NCBI RefSeq assembly: GCF_000711955.1
Contig: NZ_JONR01000014.1
Location: 1-64,000 of the forward strand
Reading direction: 5' to 3'
Length of the DNA stretch: 64,000 nucleotides
Source: Nevskia soli DSM 19509
Lineage (GTDB): Bacteria > Pseudomonadota > Gammaproteobacteria > Nevskiales > Nevskiaceae
Shown: positions 1 to 8,382 of the stretch, one piece after another
Layout of the letters: every line of letters starts with the position of its first letter
Numbering within the stretch: the first letter of the stretch is position 1
Notes under the pieces: model-generated
The model's input: the letters and a program-made list of their open reading frames with translations, nothing else
What the model was told of the DNA's origin: nothing
Databases searched by the model: none
Position numbers and translations under genes: made by a program

Positions 1-79
1 ACCATGCCGCACTCTGTCCGACTTGCACTGCGCAAAAATGACCGCCGTCGCAGGCGCGATTCATTCTGTTACAGGCTCT
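1..79. mobile_element. right end of a MITE-like inverted-repeat element (partial)
   Basis: Positions 56-79 are identical over 24 bases to both terminal inverted repeats of the element at 12617-12793 (core CTGTTACAGGCTCT). Positions 1-55 also resemble the interior of that element next to its right end, with several mismatches and small gaps, so this is a diverged copy whose left part lies outside the window. The neighbouring minus-strand gene takes its TAG stop from the edge of this element (78-80). The family of the parent transposon is not known to me. Confidence 0.6.
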
Positions 80-1457
80 AAGGATCGATCCGCTCGATGG
101 CCGGATAGCGGAATTGCCCCTCCAGCAGTTCCCGCCGCGGCTGGTAGGCGCGCATGGTCAGGCGGAACGGGCCGGCCGGTGCCGGCAGCCAGTTGGCCTG
201 ACCAGCCTCGTCCGGCGCCTGCCGCTGGATCAGGATGTCGAGGCTGCCGTCGGCGTTCTTCTTCAGGCCGGGGGTGCGGTCGCCGATGGCATACCGATGG
301 ATCGGATTGTCGACGAAGTAGCCGTGGCCGTCCGCTTCCATCGAATACAGGCCCAGCGACCAGAAGGCATCCGCCGGCACGCCGCCCGGCGGCAGGCGCA
401 GCCGGTAGCGGTGGGTGCCGTTCAGGGGCTTGCCCTGGCTGTCCTTGAGGCCGTTGGCGTACAGCGCCTCTTCCGGCGGCAGCGCCATCAGGCCGAGCAG
501 GGCTACGGCGGCGCGCACGTCGTAGTCGGTGCCGAAGTTGCCGATGTCGGCCGGCAGGTAACTCCAGCCCTGGACCAGGTGGCGCGGCCGCGCTACCGCA
601 TGGGCCAATAATTTCTGCGCCAGGCCGAAATCCTTGTCCCAGTCCGCGATGACGGTTTTGTCGGGGGTCTGCGTGACGGGGGCGATGCCGGCCTTGGCGA
701 TGCGTTCCAGCATGGGCGCGTCGTCGCGGGGCGGCGGGTTCTCGGCCAGGGCGCGGTCGACGATCTCGACGAAGTTGCTGCCGCTGTTGGCCACCGGTGC
801 GATGGCGACGGCGGCACTGGCCGGCGCGCCGCGTGGCGGGGTGAGCTTGAAGCCGTCCTGCAGGGCCGTGACCGCGGCGACATCGTCGGGGCCGTCGACC
901 AGGATGCGCACCAGCAGCAGCACGGTGTTGGTCGGCGCATGGATCAGCTGCGGGCCGTCGTCCGGTGTATTGCCCTGCCAGCCCGGCCCGGCGATGAAGA
1001 AGCTCGCGGCATGCGTGCCGGTGGTGCGCCGGCCGATGATCGAGAAATTGTTGGTGTACGCGTCCATCAGCGCCGCCGAGTAATAGCGGTCGCCCGTGTC
1101 CGGCACCTCGAAACGCACCGGCCCCGACGACAGATCGAGTACGGCCAGCGAATACAGCGTGTCGTTGTTCGGCATCGTCACCAGGCGGTCGCCGGCCTCC
1201 GTCAGCCGGCGCCGATGGGCGAAGGTGTTGAGGCCCACACGATGCGGGTTGTGGGTGTCGAACACCGCGGCGTAGCGGACCCGCATCACCTCGTACAGGG
1301 GCAGGGCATAGCGGTAGGCCACGCCGATGGTCCAGGCGGTGCGCGCTTCGTGCACCAGCGAAACCGTCGCCACGCCGAGTACCAGCAGCAGGGCGATGAT
1401 GATGGGGCGGCGGGAGAGGCGGGAGGTGACGGCGGTCCCGGTTGTGGTCTTTTTCAT
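78..1457 (-). CDS. DUF1254/DUF1214 domain protein with N-terminal membrane anchor
   Basis: 459 residues. Residues about 18-36 form a hydrophobic segment after a basic start, so the protein is probably anchored in the inner membrane or exported with an uncleaved signal. The middle region (about 60-200, with PNNDTLYSLAVLDLSSGPV and DRYYSAALMDAYTNNF) matches the DUF1254 pattern. The C-terminal third (about 340-445, with GTHRYRLRLPPGGVPADAFWSLGLY and NPIHRYAIGDRTPGL) matches DUF1214. These two domains usually occur together in bacterial proteins whose biochemical role is not established. The stop codon is TAG at 80-78, formed at the end of the flanking repeat element, so the natural C-terminus may have been altered by that insertion. 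It ends 54 bp from the next minus-strand gene upstream and may be cotranscribed with it. Confidence 0.85.
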   Translation of the reverse strand: MKKTTTGTAVTSRLSRRPIIIALLLVLGVATVSLVHEARTAWTIGVAYRYALPLYEVMRVRYAAVFDTHNPHRVGLNTFAHRRRLTEAGDRLVTMPNNDTLYSLAVLDLSSGPVRFEVPDTGDRYYSAALMDAYTNNFSIIGRRTTGTHAASFFIAGPGWQGNTPDDGPQLIHAPTNTVLLLVRILVDGPDDVAAVTALQDGFKLTPPRGAPASAAVAIAPVANSGSNFVEIVDRALAENPPPRDDAPMLERIAKAGIAPVTQTPDKTVIADWDKDFGLAQKLLAHAVARPRHLVQGWSYLPADIGNFGTDYDVRAAVALLGLMALPPEEALYANGLKDSQGKPLNGTHRYRLRLPPGGVPADAFWSLGLYSMEADGHGYFVDNPIHRYAIGDRTPGLKKNADGSLDILIQRQAPDEAGQANWLPAPAGPFRLTMRAYQPRRELLEGQFRYPAIERIDP

Positions 1458-1511
1458 TGGCGGTATTCGGATCCGGCCGCCCGAACGGCGGCCGGATGTT
1501 CGCTGGAACGG

Positions 1512-2882
1512 TTAGCCGATCTGCTGTCTCAGGTAATTCAACAGGTCGATCTTGGTGATCAACCCGACGAAGCGCCCGCCGTCGGCAACCACCGCGACAT
1601 GGTCGCGCTGGAAGATCGGCAGCAGGTCGGACACCGGCGCATCCGGCGTGATGGTCTCGACGTTGTTGACCATGGCCGTGCTCACCGCGTCCTTGAAGCG
1701 CGCCGGGTTGCTGTGCACGTGCAGCAGCAGGTCCGATTCGTCGAGGATGCCGATGACCTTTTCGCCCTGCATCACCGGGATCTGCGACACGTCGAACAGC
1801 TTCATGCGGCGATAGGCCAGCAGCAGGTTGTCGGTCGGCGCCAGCGTCACCGCGCCGCCTTCCTGGTAGCGGCGCACGATCAGGTCCAGCAGGTTGCCCT
1901 GCTTGGGGCGGTCGAGCAGGCCCTGCTCGAACATCCAGTAATCGTTGTACATCTTGGTCAGGTACTTGTTGCCGCTGTCGCAGACGAAAGTGACGACGCG
2001 CTTGGGCGCGGTCTGCTCGCGGCAGTAGCGCAGCGCCGCCGCCACCAGGGTGCCGGTGGAAGAGCCGCCCAGGATGCCTTCCTTGCGCAGCACCTCGCGC
2101 GCGGTGAAGAAGCTCTCGGCGTCGCTGATCTCGTAGGCCTGTTTGACGCGGGTTAGGTCGCAGTTGGGCGGAATGAAGTCCTCGCCGATGCCCTCGATCA
2201 GCCAGCTGCCGGCTTCCTTCTGTATCTTGCCGGTGCGCACCACGTCGGCCAGGATCGAACCCTTGGGGTCGGCCAGCACCATCTCCACGTGCGGCGCGAC
2301 GCGGGCGAAATAGCGCGACAGGCCGGTGAGGGTGCCGCCGGAGCCGACACCGGCCACCACCGCATCGAGCATGTGGTCACTTTGCGCCCAGATCTCCGGC
2401 CCGGTCGTCGCCTCGTGGGCGAGGGGGTTGGCCGGGTTGGAAAACTGGTTGACGTAGAAGCTGTCCGGAATCTCCTTCGACAGCCGCTCGGCGATGTCCT
2501 GGTAGTAGTCGGGATGGCCCTTGCCCACGTCGGAGCGGGTCAGGTGGATTTCGGCGCCGAGCGCACGCAGGTGCAGCACCTTCTCCTGCGCCATCTTGTC
2601 CGGGATCACCAGGATCAGGCGGTAGCCTTTCTGCGCCGCCACCAGGGCCAGGCCCAGGCCGGTGTTGCCGGCGGTGGCCTCGATCAGGGTGCCGCCGGGC
2701 TTGATCTTGCCCTCCCGTTCCGCCGCCTCGACCATCGACAGGCCGATGCGGTCCTTGATCGAGCCGGTGGGGTTCTGGTTTTCCAGCTTGACGAACAGCC
2801 GGCACATCCCGGTGTCCAGATTCTTCAATTCAACCAAGGGCGTATTGCCGATGGTATTCAACACGGAGCCATCTCGTGGCAT
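1512..2882 (-). CDS. cbs: cystathionine beta-synthase (PLP enzyme with CBS pair)
   Basis: 456 residues. This cytosolic enzyme condenses serine (or O-acetylserine in some relatives) with homocysteine in transsulfuration. The PLP fold-type II core covers about residues 5-310. The Schiff-base lysine lies in PTGSIKDRIG and the phosphate-binding loop is GSGGTLTG near residue 180. The motif EATAGNTGLGLA is also present. Two CBS motifs follow at about 340-395 (VSQIPVMQGEKVIGILDESD) and 400-455 (HVAVVADGGRFVGLITKIDLL). They distinguish it from short cysteine synthases and could bind an adenosyl regulator. The start has a strong AGGAGG ribosome site seven bases upstream. Two tandem palindromes lie immediately beyond it (2908-2945). 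A CBS-domain cysteine synthase is the alternative reading. Confidence 0.9.
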   Translation of the reverse strand: MPRDGSVLNTIGNTPLVELKNLDTGMCRLFVKLENQNPTGSIKDRIGLSMVEAAEREGKIKPGGTLIEATAGNTGLGLALVAAQKGYRLILVIPDKMAQEKVLHLRALGAEIHLTRSDVGKGHPDYYQDIAERLSKEIPDSFYVNQFSNPANPLAHEATTGPEIWAQSDHMLDAVVAGVGSGGTLTGLSRYFARVAPHVEMVLADPKGSILADVVRTGKIQKEAGSWLIEGIGEDFIPPNCDLTRVKQAYEISDAESFFTAREVLRKEGILGGSSTGTLVAAALRYCREQTAPKRVVTFVCDSGNKYLTKMYNDYWMFEQGLLDRPKQGNLLDLIVRRYQEGGAVTLAPTDNLLLAYRRMKLFDVSQIPVMQGEKVIGILDESDLLLHVHSNPARFKDAVSTAMVNNVETITPDAPVSDLLPIFQRDHVAVVADGGRFVGLITKIDLLNYLRQQIG

Positions 2883-2907
2883 GAATCCTCCTGCTTATTT
2901 GGACAGT

Positions 2908-2945
2908 CCGGTCATGGATGACCGGTTCTTGGACATGGATGTCCA
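2908..2945. promoter_or_regulatory. two tandem palindromes upstream of cbs
   Basis: CCGGTCATGGATGACCGG (2908-2925; 8-bp arms, GG centre) is followed four bases later by TGGACATGGATGTCCA (2930-2945; 7-bp arms, same GG centre). Both share the core CATGGATG and lie 26-63 bp upstream of the cbs start on the minus strand. They could be a double operator or two mRNA hairpins. CATGGATG-type palindromes are also common dispersed repeats, so a regulatory role is unproven. Confidence 0.4.
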
Positions 2946-3021
2946 CTATTCCACCAGCCTAGCACGGCGGTCTGGGCGACTCCGAGACGTGTTTGCGGAG
3001 TCAGGCGCGGTTCAGACCGCC

Positions 3022-3069
3022 GACGCCCGCTCCCGCACCCACCGTTCCGGGCACCGTGTCGCGGGCGTC
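3022..3069. repeat. stem-loop repeat related to the 12.6-kb element
   Basis: GACGCCCGC (3022-3030) pairs perfectly with GCGGGCGTC (3061-3069) across a 30-base loop. The loop, with CTCCCGCACCCAC and GGCACCGTGTCGC, closely matches bases inside the inverted-repeat element at 12646-12690. The two loci therefore share a mobile or duplicated module. It ends 18 bp before the orn start codon and could influence orn expression. Confidence 0.55.
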
Positions 3070-3087
3070 CCTGTTAACCTACTGCTT

Positions 3088-3645
3088 ATGAACCCGAACC
3101 CCACCAACCTGATCTGGATCGACCTCGAAATGACCGGACTGGTGCCTGAGCGGCACCGCGTCATCGAGATCGCCACCCTGGTCACCGACCAGTACCTCAA
3201 CGCCCTGGCCGAAGGGCCGGTGATCGCCATCCACCAGTCCGACGCCGAACTGGAAGCCATGGACGAGTGGAACACCACCCAGCATGGCCGCTCCGGCCTG
3301 ACCCGTCGGGTGCGCGAGAGCCGCATCGACGAGGCCGAGGCGCAGCGCCTCACGGTGGAATTCCTGCGCCAGTGGGTGCCCGCCGGCCGTTCCCCGATGT
3401 GCGGCAACTCCATCTGCCAGGACCGCCGCTTCCTGGCGCGCTGGATGCCGGAACTGGAGAAGCATTTCCATTACCGCAACCTCGATGTCAGCACCCTGAA
3501 GGAGCTGTGCCACCGCTGGGCGCCGACGATCGCGCGCGGGTTCAACAAGGATTCTCGGCACCTGGCGATGGACGACGTGAAGGACTCGATCGCCGAGTTG
3601 CGCTACTACCGCGAGAATTTCCTGCGCATCCAGTCGCCGGGTTGA
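3088..3645 (+). CDS. orn: oligoribonuclease (3'-to-5' exonuclease for short RNAs)
   Basis: 185 residues, the usual length of Orn. It degrades two- to five-nucleotide RNAs, including the pGpG produced from cyclic di-GMP, in the cytosol. The DEDDh exonuclease motifs are all visible: IDLEMTGL (Asp and Glu) at about residue 9, SICQDRRFLARWMP (Asp) near 110, and the C-terminal H...D pair in SRHLAMDDVKDSIAEL. The reading frame is open further upstream, but the family N-terminus (NLIWIDLEMTG) fixes the ATG at 3088. No clear Shine-Dalgarno sequence precedes it; the stem-loop at 3022-3069 lies directly in front. The gene is convergent with pilU. Confidence 0.95.
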   Translation: MNPNPTNLIWIDLEMTGLVPERHRVIEIATLVTDQYLNALAEGPVIAIHQSDAELEAMDEWNTTQHGRSGLTRRVRESRIDEAEAQRLTVEFLRQWVPAGRSPMCGNSICQDRRFLARWMPELEKHFHYRNLDVSTLKELCHRWAPTIARGFNKDSRHLAMDDVKDSIAELRYYRENFLRIQSPG

Positions 3646-3772
3646 GGACGGCATGGCATTGGTGGCGGGCTGAAAGCAGCAGGAAGCAGCCCGGCGAGCG
3701 GGCAGTGCACAGGGGAAGCCCGTCCGGATCGGCTATCCCGCGTGGCCCCGCTCATCTCCCGGATCAGGTCGG

Positions 3773-4927
3773 CTACGTGCGCTTGTAGTGCCTGCCCGGG
3801 TTTTCCGCAGCGGCCTTGGCCTCCAGATCGACCATCGTCAGATTGGGCGCATCGGCGACGGTAAGCGGCGCGGACAGGCGTATGCGCAGGCCCAGATCGG
3901 TGCGCGAATCGGCATTGCGCAGGGCTTCTTCCGCGCTGATGCGGCCTGCCTTGTAGAGCTCGAAAAGAGACTGGTCGAAGGTATACATGCCGCTTTGGCT
4001 GCCCTTGCTCATCGCATCCTTGAGTTCGTTGGCGCGGCCCTGGCGGATCATCTCGGAGATCTGCATGGTCGATACCATGACCTCGGTCGCCAGCGCCACC
4101 TTGCCGTCGATCGAGGGCACCAGGCGCTGCGAAATCACCGCCTTGAGGTTAAGTGAAAGGTCCATCAGGATCTGCTGTCGCGCGGGCTCGGGAAAGAAAT
4201 TGACCAGTCGATCGACGGCCTGGTCGGCGCCGCTGGCGTGCAGGGTGGACAGGCACAGGTGGCCGGTTTCCGCGTACGCGATCGCGTGCCGGGCGGTTTC
4301 CTGGTCCCTGATTTCGCCGATCATGATGACGTCCGGCGCTTCGCGCATGGCGTTGCGCAGCGCGTCGCCGAAGGTGCGCGTATCCACTGAGACTTCACGC
4401 TGGTCTACCAGCGCGCGGCTATGGCGGAACAGGAATTCGATCGGATCTTCGATGGTCAGAATGTGGCCGTCGCCGTTGGCGGCCCGATAGGTGACCATGG
4501 CCGCCAGCGAGGTGCTTTTCCCAGACCCGGCCGCGCCCACAAACAGCACCAGTCCGCGCTTGGTCATGGCAAAGTCAGCGCACTGAGCCGGCAAGCCGAG
4601 CTGTTTGAACGACGGCACCTGCGACTTGATCTGGCGGATGACCATGCCCATTTCGCCACGCTGCAGGAAGACGTTCATGCGGAATCGACCGGCCTGTCCG
4701 AAGGAGTAAGACAGGTTTGCCTCCATCGTCTCGTCGAAAGCCGCTTTCTGGCGCTCGCTCATGATGCTGTAGGCCATGTCCCGCACTTCGCCACGCTTCA
4801 GGATCGGGACGTTGAGAGAATGGGTGACCCCTTCGATCTTGATGCGCGGTGTGGCGCCGCAGGTCAGGAACACGTCGGACGCCCCGCGGTCGATCATTAA
4901 CTGGAGCACTTTTTGCAGGTCGGGCAT
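3773..4927 (-). CDS. pilU: PilT/PilU-family type IV pilus retraction ATPase
   Basis: 384 residues from the chosen ATG; an in-frame ATG 17 codons upstream (4978) is possible. Cytosolic hexameric ATPase of the GspE/PilT family that powers pilus retraction. Visible features are an N-terminal PAS-like region (LQLMIDRGASDVFLTCGATPRIKIEG), Walker A GAAGSGKST near residue 133, the Asp box (ILTIEDPIEFLF), Walker B (DVIMIGEIRD) and the His box (ETGHLCLSTLHASGA). It resembles PilU more than PilT because of the LTIEDPIEFLFRH stretch and the extended C-terminus after about residue 340. No pilT lies beside it here, which is unusual because the two are often adjacent. Confidence 0.85.
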   Translation of the reverse strand: MPDLQKVLQLMIDRGASDVFLTCGATPRIKIEGVTHSLNVPILKRGEVRDMAYSIMSERQKAAFDETMEANLSYSFGQAGRFRMNVFLQRGEMGMVIRQIKSQVPSFKQLGLPAQCADFAMTKRGLVLFVGAAGSGKSTSLAAMVTYRAANGDGHILTIEDPIEFLFRHSRALVDQREVSVDTRTFGDALRNAMREAPDVIMIGEIRDQETARHAIAYAETGHLCLSTLHASGADQAVDRLVNFFPEPARQQILMDLSLNLKAVISQRLVPSIDGKVALATEVMVSTMQISEMIRQGRANELKDAMSKGSQSGMYTFDQSLFELYKAGRISAEEALRNADSRTDLGLRIRLSAPLTVADAPNLTMVDLEAKAAAENPGRHYKRT

Positions 4928-5099
4928 GAAAGAGATACCAGTGGAACGCGATATACAAGGCATTGCCACGCTTCGCACAGTGGCAGCTGACAGCGGCGCC
5001 CGCCGCTGATTTGCCTCATCCTACTCCCGGAGCGCTGTCAGCACATCCGCCCGAATTGACTGGTGCGCCGCCAGCGCCGCCGCAATCCTTGCGATCCGC

Positions 5100-6443
5100 T
5101 CAGACGGACAAGGCTACATCGACCTTGCCGCCGCCCAGCTCCGAGCGCCCCAGTTCGATGCTGCCGTCGTAGGCCCGCACCATCTCCGCCACCGCGCCCA
5201 GGCCGATGCCCTGGCCGGGGGTGAGGCTGTCGGCGCGCATGCCGCGTTGCAGGAGATTCCCGGCTTCCTCGGGGAAGCCCTTGCCGTCGTCCTCCACGCA
5301 CAGGTGCAGCTTGCGCTCGGCGTAGCGGGCGCTGACGCGGATGCGCTTGTGACACCACTTGCCGGCGTTGTCCATCAGGTTGCCGAGCATCTCGTAGAGG
5401 TCGCCCTCGTCGGCGCGCGCGCGCAGGCGCTCGTCGATATCGAAGTCGAATTCCGGCTGCTTGTCGGCGTAGACCTTGGCCAGGGCGCCGGCGATCTTCT
5501 CCACCAGCGGCCGCAGCCGCACCGGCTCGGCGAAGGCGCGGCGGCCGGCGGTGGCGGCCTTGCGCAGCTGGTGGTCGGTGATCTCGCGGATGCGGCCGAC
5601 CGGATCGCGCAGGCGTTCGCGCAACGCCGCATCGGCGGTCTTGTCGTCGATCAGGCCGCGCAACACCGCCAGTGGTGTTTTCAGGCTATGGGCCAGGTCG
5701 TCCAGTGCGTTGCGGTAGCGCGACTGCTGGTTGCGCTCGCCCTGGATCATGGTGTTGAGGCCGGAGGCCAGCGGCATCAGCTCGTCCGGATAGGTCGACT
5801 CGATCTGCGTCTGCTCGCCGCTTTCGACCCGGCGCAGCTCCTTGGCCAGCCGACGCAGCGGCGCCAGGCCCCAGCGCAGCACCAGCAATTGCAGCAGCAG
5901 CAGGGCGCTGGCGGCGAAGCCCAGGCCGATCCACAGGGTGCGGCGGAACACGCCGAGCTGGGTGCGGTAGGGCGTCTTGTCTTCCAGCACCGCCACGGTG
6001 TAGCGACGCGGCTTGGGTGTGCTGAAGATGTGGGTGCTGCTGTCCGCCGCCCAGCGCACGCCGTAGCTGAGGGCGAACTGGTCGTCGAACTCGGTGAACT
6101 GGGTGCCGCCGATTTCCGGCGCCTGCAGGTTCGGCACTTCGCCCTCGAAATTGGACGAGCGCCAGATCACCTTGCCCTTGGCGTCGAAGATCAGTGCCGC
6201 CAGGCCGGACTGCACCCGTCCCAGCCGCGGATCGGGCAGGGCGTTGGCGGGGATGGTGAGCATGTCGTTCTCGCCGGCGTCGGCGGCGCCGAGCAGGGCG
6301 TAGACCAGGGCCTGCATCTTGTCCCGCTGCACCTGCTGCGCGCTGCTGCGGAAGGCCTGTTCCAGCGCCGCGCCGGACAGCAGCATGAACACCACCAGCA
6401 CCAGCGTGGCGGCGAGCAGCAGGCGGGCGCGCAGCGATTTCAT
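5100..6443 (-). CDS. phoQ: PhoQ-like sensor histidine kinase
   Basis: 447 residues. Two membrane helices (about 8-27 and 168-190) enclose a periplasmic sensor domain of about 140 residues. A HAMP-like linker (RWGLAPLRRLAKELRRVESGE) follows. The phospho-acceptor histidine is in the H-box DDLAHSLKTPLAVLRG near residue 252, and the ATP-binding domain has the N-box NLMDNAGKWC and G-boxes DDGKGFP and GQGIGLG. The PLRRLAKELRRVESG and AHSLKTPL signatures match PhoQ-type kinases, which sense Mg2+, pH or cationic peptides. The partner regulator lies upstream, separated by a 137-bp repeat region (6451-6584). No Shine-Dalgarno sequence is visible before its ATG. Confidence 0.85.
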   Translation of the reverse strand: MKSLRARLLLAATLVLVVFMLLSGAALEQAFRSSAQQVQRDKMQALVYALLGAADAGENDMLTIPANALPDPRLGRVQSGLAALIFDAKGKVIWRSSNFEGEVPNLQAPEIGGTQFTEFDDQFALSYGVRWAADSSTHIFSTPKPRRYTVAVLEDKTPYRTQLGVFRRTLWIGLGFAASALLLLQLLVLRWGLAPLRRLAKELRRVESGEQTQIESTYPDELMPLASGLNTMIQGERNQQSRYRNALDDLAHSLKTPLAVLRGLIDDKTADAALRERLRDPVGRIREITDHQLRKAATAGRRAFAEPVRLRPLVEKIAGALAKVYADKQPEFDFDIDERLRARADEGDLYEMLGNLMDNAGKWCHKRIRVSARYAERKLHLCVEDDGKGFPEEAGNLLQRGMRADSLTPGQGIGLGAVAEMVRAYDGSIELGRSELGGGKVDVALSV

Positions 6444-6450
6444 TGAAGAC

Positions 6451-6584
6451 AGTGATTAGTGGTTAGTGACTAATGGTTAGTGACTAGTGGTTAGTAAAAG
6501 CAGTGGCGCGAGTCCCACAGACCCTATCAAAACCAAGACCCCGTCGCTTTTACTGGCCACTGACCACTAATCACTGGCCACTAG
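6451..6584. repeat. TTAGTG-rich inverted repeat between regulator and kinase genes
   Basis: The left arm (6451-6501) is built of tandem seven- to ten-base units such as GTGGTTAGTGACTA. The right arm (6546-6584) reads GCTTTTACTGGCCACTGACC onwards and is an imperfect reverse complement of the left, so the transcript can fold into a long stem of more than 30 pairs. It covers the whole gap between the response regulator and histidine kinase genes and includes the TAG stop of the regulator at 6583-6581. Confidence 0.7.
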
Positions 6585-7258
6585 TTTCTCGGCAGGTCCC
6601 AGCGGTAACCGCTGCCGCGCAGCGTGGTGATGGGATTGAGCTGGCCTTCCGGGTCGAGCTTGGTGCGCAGGCGGCGCACGAACACCTCGATGACGTTGCT
6701 GTCGCGCTCCTCTTCCTCGTTGTAGAGGTGCTCGGTCAGCGTGCTCTTCGACACCACTTCACCCGCGTGCAGCACCAGGAACTCCAGTACCCGGTACTCG
6801 TAGGCGGTCAGTTCCACCGGCTTGCCGGAGAGACTGACATTGCGCGCGGTGGTATCGAGCACGATGGGGCCGCATTCCAGCAGCGACTGGCTCCAGCCGC
6901 CGCTGCGCCGCACCAGGGCGCGGGCGCGGGCCAGCAGTTCCTCGCGGTGGAAGGGTTTGACCAGGTAATCGTCGGCGCCGGCCTCCAGGCCCTCGACCTT
7001 GCTCTGCCAGCCGTCGCGGGCGGTGAGGATCAGGATCGGGAATTTGCGCCCGGCCTTGCGCACCGCCTTGATGATGGCGATGCCGGGGGTCTTGGGCAGG
7101 CCGAGGTCGACCACGACCAGATCGAGGGGGTACTCGAGCGCCATGAACTGGCCCTCGTCGCCGTCGCCGGCGGAGTCGACCGCATAGCCCTCTTCCTCGA
7201 GGTATTGGCTGACCTGCTCCCGCAGTTGCGGATCGTCTTCGATGACCAGTGCGCGCAT
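6581..7258 (-). CDS. phoP: PhoP-like OmpR-family response regulator
   Basis: 225 residues. The receiver domain (1-115) has the acidic pocket EDD at 7-9, the phospho-acceptor Asp in VVVDLGLPKTPG near residue 51, Thr in ILTARD and Lys in YLVKPF. The OmpR winged-helix DNA-binding domain follows (about 128-223, with ELTAYEYRVLEFLVLHAGEV and VEVFVRRLRTKLD-like recognition sequence, ending TLRGSGYRWDL). It is the first gene of the regulator/kinase pair and lies 38 bp downstream of the small PepSY-like gene. The stop codon falls within the flanking TTAGTG repeat. No clear ribosome-binding site was seen. Confidence 0.88.
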   Translation of the reverse strand: MRALVIEDDPQLREQVSQYLEEEGYAVDSAGDGDEGQFMALEYPLDLVVVDLGLPKTPGIAIIKAVRKAGRKFPILILTARDGWQSKVEGLEAGADDYLVKPFHREELLARARALVRRSGGWSQSLLECGPIVLDTTARNVSLSGKPVELTAYEYRVLEFLVLHAGEVVSKSTLTEHLYNEEEERDSNVIEVFVRRLRTKLDPEGQLNPITTLRGSGYRWDLPRN

Positions 7259-7296
7259 GGGTGATTGTTCGGGTTATTGAGGGTATAAGAGCCGGG

Positions 7297-7653
7297 TTAT
7301 TGGCCCGGTATGTAGACCGAACGGACTTCGCCGTCCTTGAGCACGCGCACACGATAGCCGCTTTCCGCCGGGTCGGCGGCCAGGACGCGGCCGCCGCCGT
7401 TCATCTGCTGTGCCCGGCGCATCGCCTCGCCGCGGGAAACACCAGGGCCTTGCGGGCGCTGTTGCGGCGGCGGAAACATCTGCTGCCGCGGCGGCTCGGG
7501 CGGGCGGTACTGCTGCTGCTGGGGCGGCATGCGCTGCTGTTGCTGTGGCGGCCGTGGCGGTTCGCGCCGCTGCTCGTGTCCCCAGCCGCCGGCCATGACC
7601 GGCTGTAAAGCCAGTCCGGTCAGCAGCAGGAGGGTCGCGAGTCGGGTGCGCAT
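7297..7653 (-). CDS. small exported Pro/Gln-rich protein with PepSY-like C-terminus
   Basis: 118 residues. A signal peptide (residues 1-21, cut after PVMA) is followed by a low-complexity stretch rich in Pro and Gln (about 28-75, including QQQQ runs). The C-terminal 40 residues (SRGEAMRRAQQMNGGGRVLAA, then YRVRVLKDGEVRSVYIPG) resemble the short PepSY-like modules often encoded beside PhoP/PhoQ-type systems. It is probably periplasmic and may modulate or be controlled by the adjacent two-component pair. The location and operon position support this; function is inference. The coding region looks repetitive at the DNA level because of CAG/CCG codons. Confidence 0.7.
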   Translation of the reverse strand: MRTRLATLLLLTGLALQPVMAGGWGHEQRREPPRPPQQQQRMPPQQQQYRPPEPPRQQMFPPPQQRPQGPGVSRGEAMRRAQQMNGGGRVLAADPAESGYRVRVLKDGEVRSVYIPGQ

Positions 7654-7683
7654 GGTCTTACTTTAGGCTGTCGGCCGCTCCGA

Positions 7684-8244
7684 TTAATAGCCCGCGGGGC
7701 CGACGTTTACGTTCACCAGCAGCTGCGGGCCGGGGTCGTAGCCCAGGCGGGTGCGATAGACCTGGCCGCCGTAGCGGTAGGTCACGTCGTAACCCTGCAA
7801 CTGCTGCTGTACCTGGTAGTCGTTGACCACGGTGCACTGGCGCTGGTAGCCGACGCGCTGCACGTCGTTGGCGCGGCCGATGTTGTTGCCCACGCCGGCA
7901 CCGACCACGGCGCCGATGCCGGTGGCCCAGGCATTGCCGGAGCCGCGGCCGAAAGCGTGGCCGATCAGGCCGCCGGCGAGGCCGCCGAGAATGGTGCCGC
8001 CGACCGAGGGGCGGTTGTCGGTGTAGGCCACCTGCTGGTCGTAGCATTCCTGGCGCGGCATCGCCACGTTGATCTGCTGGTAGATCGGGCTGCTGCTCAG
8101 GACCTCGGCATAGGCCTGCCCCGGGGGCGGGTAGCCATAGCCGTCGCCGTAGTAGGGATCGGCGAGGGCCGCCGTGCTCACGCCCACTATGGCCGCCGCA
8201 ACGAAGAATTTGCCCAAACCCTGCCCAACTTTCAGCCTGCTCAT
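7684..8244 (-). CDS. glycine-zipper 2TM outer-membrane protein
   Basis: 186 residues from the chosen ATG, which has GGAGCAGGACC directly upstream; an in-frame ATG six codons earlier lacks this. A signal peptide covers about 1-28 (ending STAALA). The central region (about 95-140) has the glycine-zipper pattern GGTILGGLAGGLIGHAFGRG and GIGAVVGAGVGNNIG seen in the Rickettsia 17-kDa antigen/SlyB-like family. The C-terminal part (QRQCTVVNDYQVQQQLQGYDVTYRYGGQVY) is typical of envelope proteins of this kind. Family members are thought to sit in the outer membrane or stabilise the envelope. Only 30 bp separate it from the PepSY-like gene, so the four genes down to the kinase may form one transcript. 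Confidence 0.8.
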   Translation of the reverse strand: MSRLKVGQGLGKFFVAAAIVGVSTAALADPYYGDGYGYPPPGQAYAEVLSSSPIYQQINVAMPRQECYDQQVAYTDNRPSVGGTILGGLAGGLIGHAFGRGSGNAWATGIGAVVGAGVGNNIGRANDVQRVGYQRQCTVVNDYQVQQQLQGYDVTYRYGGQVYRTRLGYDPGPQLLVNVNVGPAGY

Positions 8245-8382
8245 GGTCCTGCTCCGGTCCACGCACGACCTTTCGTGCGTTTCTTACGGCAAATCTACGC
8301 TTGCAAGCTGAATTGGGGCTGAACTGGGGCGCTGTTGCGGGGATCTTTACCCTTTGTTTTTCCGGAGCTTGGCGGTGTTTTC

